Origin: Pegea sp. RAD2-039
Taxonomy: Eukaryota; Chordata; Thaliacea; Salpida; Salpidae
Reading direction: 5' to 3'
NCBI GenBank assembly: GCA_034620365.1
Contig: JAQGEQ010000369.1
Coordinates: 36,510 to 100,509 of the forward strand
DNA: 64,000 bases
A model generated the notes under the pieces. That model was given only the letters and a program-made list of their open reading frames with translations. It ran no database searches and was not told where the DNA came from. A program made the translations under genes and the position numbers. This document shows positions 58,545-64,000 of this stretch, one piece after another (positions within the stretch are counted from its first letter, which is position 1; every line of letters starts with the position of its first letter).

Positions 58545-59640
58545 AATCTAATTTTCTGCTGCGTTTTTTGTCGTTTAGTTCATATTTCAACGTAAGTTTA
58601 AATCAACAAAAACAAAATAGTTTAATCACAGAAAATAACTGTTGAAAAATTCTGTTTCAACAAATTTATTTTTTAGTTAAAATTCTTCTTACGATAACAC
58701 TTTTGATTAAATACGAAAATAAGTTTAGATTTTAACGAAATCAAAACAAGTTGTTTGCGAAATGTTTACAACCCACAAACATTAGAGTAAATATTCATGA
58801 TTAGTATGATGATTCTGTTCGACCTTCCACACAAGAAATACCGCCGAAAGGCATTTACAATTTGGAGTGTTGAACATTTTTCGACATGCTGTTTACATTA
58901 GCAAAAAATTGTTATGAAAAGCAACTGCTACCGTATAGCAGTTGAAATACTTTTCAGTTATTGTTTCAATTGCATTTATTATTAGCACTAGATTTATTAA
59001 TTTTATTTGCAGTAATACGTTTTTAAAATTTTACATTTCTTTTTTATACACAAACAGTTAATATAGATCCAAAACGTTTTGTAAATTTAATCTAAATCTA
59101 TTAAAACTTTTAAGTAAACTAATTCTATTAAAAAAAGTAAAAGTTTCGAATGCTTGAATACTACATTATTTAAAATCTTAAATGTGACTAAAATATTTAT
59201 GATTAAAATGTCGACGTTCAAATAAAAACAATTAACTTTATTTTTGACAAGACTTTTGGAAAAATCTTTGTATATCATAAAAGTTATTATGGTAGCGTTA
59301 AGTGAAAACAAAAAGGATTACTTCTTTATACTACTAGTAGCATGATGGCATCAATACAACGAAAAAAGTAACAATTTGTAAATATTTAAAATCTCAGTCT
59401 ACATATTTGCTTACTTACGACAGAATTATTCAGAGTTTAACAAGCAAAAGAAAGACACAAAATATGAAAGAAATATACAAGTCCACAGCATTCTTCATAT
59501 CGTTATATATCGGAGATCTTTTCGTTAAATGCAACTGACAGCATCAGTTTTCAAATTTAAAGTAAAATTAAAAGCTATACAAGCAACAGTTTGTTAATCT
59601 GGTATAAAATTGAATGCCTTATATGACAACATACTTTCTT
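58545..59640 (-). repeat. Repeat R3, inverted copy
   Basis: Reverse complement of 47800-49160. It starts within a few bases of the coiled-coil frame's stop codon. Confidence 0.78.
58768..58882 (+). ncRNA. Class 3 Sm-RNA-like cassette, copy 2
   Basis: The box ACAACCCACAAACATTAGAG is at 58768-58787. The stem AAAT-ACC-GCC-GAAA-GGC-ATTT precedes AATTTGGAG (58859-58867, 91 bp from the box start). The terminal stem has partly decayed (TGTTGAACA). The upstream box, GNRA stem and Sm-like site are identical to copy 1. A further hairpin CAACTGCTA/TAGCAGTTG lies at 58922-58944. Confidence 0.47.
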
Positions 59641-61460
59641 TTTGTTTGTGAGCTCATTTCAAACACTTTTTAAAGCTTTTTACACAAGTGTTAAACTATA
59701 AACATGTGTAAGACATCTTAATAAAAGATTATTTCTTGTTTGAAATTAATTGTTTACTTTATATGTTTAAATTAGAACTTTGAAAATAGTAAAAACAAAC
59801 TTCTTGAAACAATTAACTTTATTTAAACTACATTTAATCCTGATCTTGCTTCAAAAACATATCTGCTATTGTCAGATTACCTATGAAGGCCAACTACAAA
59901 TACTCAAAGGAAATTACTTCATATCTTCTGAATATTATGCTGAGCTAAATTTGTTATTGATTACTATAAGTCTAATTCATAAAGATGATGTCATCAGCCT
60001 TTTATAGATAACCATGTCTTTTTGATTTATACATGAAATCGTTTATACCGTGTCAGCTTTACTGAGAACCAAATCAAGAATGTTGGATTAAATATTAAAT
60101 CAAGAGAGTTTAATAATATCTTTACTATCATCTATAAGTGAAGAATAATTTGTATCATTGATATATAGTAGCGTTAGCTTATCAATACAAGCTTCATACA
60201 TTCATCAAAAGTAAAATGACGATAATTACACAACAAACCATTAGATTTATAAAAAATAAGTATGTTAGTTATGATTTATTTAAACCAGCGTCGTTTAAAA
60301 GTGATAAGCAACTGAATAATGAGGCCAATAAACTGGGATAACATAAATTGTTGTTATTAAAGATTGCAAACAGTTTGTAGTTCATCAGTGTTAATACAAT
60401 TATTCATAATATACTACGATATTATATAAATTAGCTGTTTCTCTAAATAAAGATAATGACATCAACATAACAAAAGCACAAAAGTTTAGAATTTGCAAAT
60501 GATTCAATGAAGATTAAGATTATAGATACTTGTTTACTTTTGATATTGTCTTTTAGAATTAAACAAATTTAAATGAAAAATTCTAGAAAAAATTTTATGA
60601 CATTGGTACATTCTATTAAATAGAAGATAGTTTTAGGATTAAACGCAACTGAAAATATCAGTTTTCAAATTTTCATGTTATCTTTTTTGTTTAATGATTC
60701 AATAAAATTTTAAAATCAGGATTTGAATTATATCATTAGTACTATATTAATCACTTGTCTAATTTGTACTAAAACAGTTGAACATTTTTTTGTTTTCTAT
60801 AGACGAAAACAAATTAAAGTTAGTTTTTTTGATCTCATAGAAATGATTTTTACAAGTGAATTTTTATCTTAGTTTATTGCTGTTTTTAAATTACTTATCA
60901 AGTTGTTTGCTGCAGTAATTATTTTCTATATTTAAGAACAGTAGTTTTGATTTCTATTGAAAGTATTTAGTTATACTTCAATGGTCTATCAGTTTTTCCA
61001 AGCAGTGATGATACCTGCCTAGCAAGCAAGGGGGCGTTGTTGCGGTTGCAAATAAACACATATTACTTACTAAAAAAACTCAAAATATACAAACAGGTAA
61101 AGGGTTATTAATTCCTGCAAAATGACAAAATTCCTACGTTATATGTTTGTAGAGAGATTTGGTGAAAGGGTCTACTTTAGTTTGTTTGCTTAGGAGACTT
61201 TTTAAATGTCGTTAATTCTTCAAATATTTGGGCAAATGCTGTCTTTTGTTGAGTTTATAAAAAGATATGAAATGTTTGATTAGCTGTGTAAATGATAATA
61301 AACCTTGACTAAATAGTATCGATGTCTTCGAAGAGTTGAAAACAGAAAACCAGTCAAGACCTGATAGAAACTTGTTTATACAATTATAATTTTCACAGTA
61401 ACAATTCCCTTTGCTTAAAGCTTTAAAACTTTTTTTCATAAAAATCTTTGCTAAGTCAAA
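59640..61460. other. Mostly single-copy AT-rich DNA
   Basis: The 75-codon frame from 59780 begins at TTG and has no ATG-initiated support. 61000-61040 contains a GC spot (CAAGCAAGGGGGCGTTGTTG) of unknown meaning. The minus-strand frame at 61212-61439 is unsupported. Confidence 0.45.
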
Positions 61461-61469
61461 TAAGATTAA

Positions 61470-62420
61470 GTACTTCTTTAAAGTAGTATGATGGCATCAA
61501 CACAACGAAAACAGAAAAAATTATGAAAATTTTTAAATGAATCATTCTACATATTTGTTTACTGAAGACAGTGTCATTTAGAATTTACGTAACAAAAGAA
61601 TGACACAAAATATGAAAGAAAAGATCAAGCTCACTGCATTCTTTTATATCATTGAATACAATAAATCTTGTTGTTAAGTGCAACTGACAGTATCAGTTTT
61701 CAAAATTCTCAATATTATTTCTACTGTTAAATTCATAGACGGATAAGATTGTAATAAATTTAATGCTTTTTATAACAACGTGCTTGCCTCGTGTTTGTGA
61801 GCTCATTTTATATAATTTTTTATGGTTCCAACGCAAATCTTAAATTATAATAATGTTTAAGACCTTTTTCACTCAAACTTGATGCTTTGAAAGTAAATAT
61901 AATTTTTCAGGGAATTTTGTTTTATTGTTTTTTTGAGTTTATGTCAGATTTATTTTGTTTTTTGTTTCAAAAATAGTTTTATTTTTCTGAATGTAAGTTT
62001 TTTTATCGTTTCAAAAGTTCAATAGTTTTGAATCAGTGGTTTTTAACTGATTGATTTTCTCACATTTGTTAAACGTTTTTAATATAACATCTTAGCTTTA
62101 TTTTTAAAACCATTTCAAAAATCATGAAACTAAACTAATTTTATTTCTTAATAAAATAATTATATTTAAATTGATAAAATTAAAAACTATGAAATGCTTA
62201 CAGATTTAAAAAAAATCTGCAACTAAATATCTAGATACCATAACAAATTGAATGTTTTTACTCTGATTTTAATTTATTTTAATAATTTTTCTTTTTAACT
62301 TTATCATAAACAAGTTTAATATTTATTAAACTTATTTATAAGCTGGATAACAATTTTATTAAAACATTTTTGTTAAGAAGTCTATTTTCTGCTGCATTTT
62401 ATGTCGTTTATTAGTTCATA
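61470..62420 (-). repeat. Repeat R3, inverted copy interrupted by the LINE
   Basis: Reverse complement of 49085-50220. Homology stops at GTTCATAAC, where the LINE tail begins, so the LINE appears to have inserted into this R3 copy; the other side of the insertion lies outside the window. Confidence 0.75.
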
Positions 62421-62464
62421 ACTTATTTATTTATTTATTTATTTATTACAATAAATGTGAAGGA

Positions 62465-62485
62465 GGGTGCCTAAAGAGAGCACCT
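62465..62485 (-). other. LINE 3' UTR stem-loop
   Basis: GGTGC-TCTCTTTAG-GCACC on the element's sense strand. In stringent LINEs such a hairpin is recognised by the element's own reverse transcriptase; the role here is inferred. Confidence 0.5.
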
Positions 62486-62591
62486 CTCGCTAACACACAT
62501 TCTCACAAATTAGATCTATTTGACGTGTAAACGAAAAAGCATATGGCAATGACGAATTGCACAGAATCATAGTATTGTAAAAGAGAAAAAT

Positions 62592-63997
62592 TCACAGTTT
62601 AGAAATGGCAATGTTGGCGATATTATAACAATTCAGCTTTTTCTTGAACAGCATAAGTGATTTTGACATGACAATCTCTGTTGGCAGATTGTTCCATGTA
62701 CTGATTGTGCGGTATGAGAAAAAACTTAATCTGGTTAACGTAGCTGGTGGAGTGGGCTTATTAAGATGTAATTTATGTCTTCTAAGTTGATATAACTTGA
62801 GGGAGGGACTAATGGAGAATAAGTCATCAAACTGAAGATCAATTAGGTTGTGAATAATTTTAAAAATCAGAATAAGGTAGTATTTTATTCTTCGGATTTC
62901 CAAAGTATCTAGATTGAAGAAGCTGAGACTATGCTTATAACTCTCGTATTTGATATTAAGTTTCCTGCAAACCAATCTCGTAAATGTTGCATGAACAGAT
63001 TCGATTTTTCTGATATCACCAACTTGATATGGGATCAATGCACTGACATTGTATTCAAGAATAGGGCGTATGTACAGTTTGAAAAGGTTGACGAAAAACC
63101 ATGGATCTTTAGAATTAAAAGTTTTTATGATGAGGTGAACAAGCTTGATAGATTTTCCAAAGATTCTGGAAACATAACTGTGCCATTTGAAGTCAGATGT
63201 CAGAGTAATGCCGAGGTCTATGACTGAGGATACTCGTTCAAGAATAGATCCATTGATGTAGTATTGGTTGCTGAAGTTGGCAGCTGGCTTACCGGAGAAT
63301 GTTATAACTTCAGACTTTGTTGGCTGGATTTTAAGTTGCCAATTTGCAGACCAGTTTTCTACAAAATTTAGTGCAGTTTGGAGTTTTGAGTGAGAACCAG
63401 ATAATAGCTTGATGTCGTTTGCATACACAAACACACTGACATTGTCTACTGTTATTAGTCTTCTGATGAGGTCTTCAATGAAAATCAAAAAGAGAAGTGG
63501 ACCCAGGACGGAACCTCGAGGAACGCCACTGGTGACTTTACTAGGAGTACATAAAGATCTTTCTACACAGGTTCGTTGGGTTCTACTTGAGAAGAAATCT
63601 TTAATCCATTTTAAGATAGAGTTGCTGATTTTTATGTTTTTCAATACAGTAATGAGCCTGTTGTGTGGAACAGAATCAAAAGCTTTAGCAGAATCAAGGT
63701 ATATGATGTCACATGGAGTATTACTTTAGTAATGAGCTGTAAGCTCATTGAAAAAAGTGAGATGTTGAGTCTAAGAAGATCTTTGCTTAACAAAACCATG
63801 CTGGACATCAGATATTAGATGATGCTCCGTCAAATGGCTAGATATATGGTTGTGAATGATATGTTCTTGAGTTCTGCAGATGACCAAAGTCAACAAAACT
63901 GGTCTGTAGTTAAGTGCAGTGTTTCTGGGACCCTTCTTATAAATTGGAGTAATAATAGCATTCTTCCAAATTAGTGGAAGTCTTCCCCGCTTAAGAG
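62592..63997 (-). pseudogene. LINE reverse transcriptase, inactive
   Basis: One frame covers the RT core from the right edge to 62592. It shows WKNAIITPIYKKG and NYRPV (N-terminal RT motifs), HGFVKQRS and YLDSAKAFDSVPH (motif A, catalytic Asp kept, DF changed to DS). SGVPRGSVLGPLLFLIFIED (motif B) and VFVYANDIKLLSG (motif C) follow. It continues through WQLKIQPTKSEV, ILEYNVSALIPYQ and a C-terminal RRHKLHLNKP/RTISTWNNLP region typical of this LINE group. It is dead three times over: TAG at 63771-63773, TAA at 63726-63728, and the catalytic YADD has become YAND (codon 63417-63419, a GAC to AAC-type change). The endonuclease domain is outside the window. Confidence 0.9.
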
Positions 63998-64000
63998 TCA

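Larger units (their letters stand above)
62423..64000 (-). mobile_element. Degenerate LINE (CR1/L2/Jockey-like), 5' end beyond the window
   Basis: The minus-strand element ends in a 3' UTR with a short stem-loop (GGTGC/GCACC, 62465-62485). An (AATA)n-type tail follows at 62447-62423. A stem-loop followed by a microsatellite-like tail, rather than poly(A), is typical of CR1/L2-type LINEs primed at the target. The reverse transcriptase lies upstream of it. Confidence 0.85.

Noticed and set aside
58768-58882. Class 3 element as a true spliced-leader RNA gene
   Set aside because: GTAAAC follows the box in copy 1 only (copy 2 has GTAAAT), and the position relative to the PSE-like box would put it upstream of the expected start site. 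No leader exon can be defined.
59780-60007. 75-codon plus-strand frame with a hydrophobic start resembling a signal peptide
   Set aside because: It begins at TTG, has no ATG, and the leading hydrophobic run is what AT-rich sequence yields by chance.
63409-63729. Plus-strand frames over the LINE
   Set aside because: Antisense to the RT reading frame, which has recognisable motifs.

Overview
The window is eukaryotic, almost certainly metazoan nuclear DNA. It holds eukaryotic tRNA genes with internal Pol III promoters and T-run terminators, including an initiator-Met tRNA body that matches the animal sequence I know. It also has a degenerate CR1/L2/Jockey-like LINE and very A+T-rich non-coding DNA (roughly four fifths A+T by eye). 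A nematode or relative is my best guess, from the AT bias, the tRNA-Leu(AAG) anticodon arm and the SmY-like cassettes described below. The sequence alone does not settle the species.

Layout. (1) 1-37.5 kb is a gene desert built as a mosaic of diverged segmental duplications. They are direct (1-2280 with 5738-7885; 21583-25285 with 32713-36480; 8040-10440 with 23820-25960) and inverted (3550-5611 with 31372-32870). (2) 37.5-44.5 kb is mostly single-copy DNA. It has a possible decayed spliced gene (38.6-39.45 kb, minus), a tRNA cluster (Leu, broken initiator Met, His, second Leu), a possible terminal exon at 41.83 kb and a dense cluster of TGACGTCA bZIP-type palindromes at 42.5-43.5 kb. (3) 44.5-47 kb holds almost nothing recognisable. 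(4) 47-62.4 kb carries a second repeat family with direct and inverted copies. Between the copies lies a frameshifted Glu/Gln/Arg-rich coiled-coil reading frame (57.82-58.54 kb), cut off at its 3' end by a repeat. (5) 62.42-64 kb is the 3' part of a dead LINE on the minus strand.

Most interesting signal. The desert contains about 30 copies of one architecture. A 20-24 bp box (core CCACAAAC, then AGATT) is followed in many copies by a TATA-like sequence, then an AATTTGGA-type U-rich site 87-101 bp from the start of the box, then at once a 16-18 nt stem-loop. Three cassette classes with unrelated terminal stems share this order and spacing. It resembles a snRNA/SmY-type gene: PSE-like box, short RNA, Sm site, 3' stem-loop. 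I infer an expanded, apparently undescribed family of Sm-class small-RNA genes or their relics; this has not been tested. A second repeated signal is a 14-bp GC-rich motif (CCGCTAGGTGGCGC and variants, 15 copies, both strands) that fits the animal CTCF core consensus and stands out from AT-rich surroundings.

No complete, confidently named protein-coding gene is present. Coordinates of repeat edges are by-eye estimates, good to about 10-50 bp.
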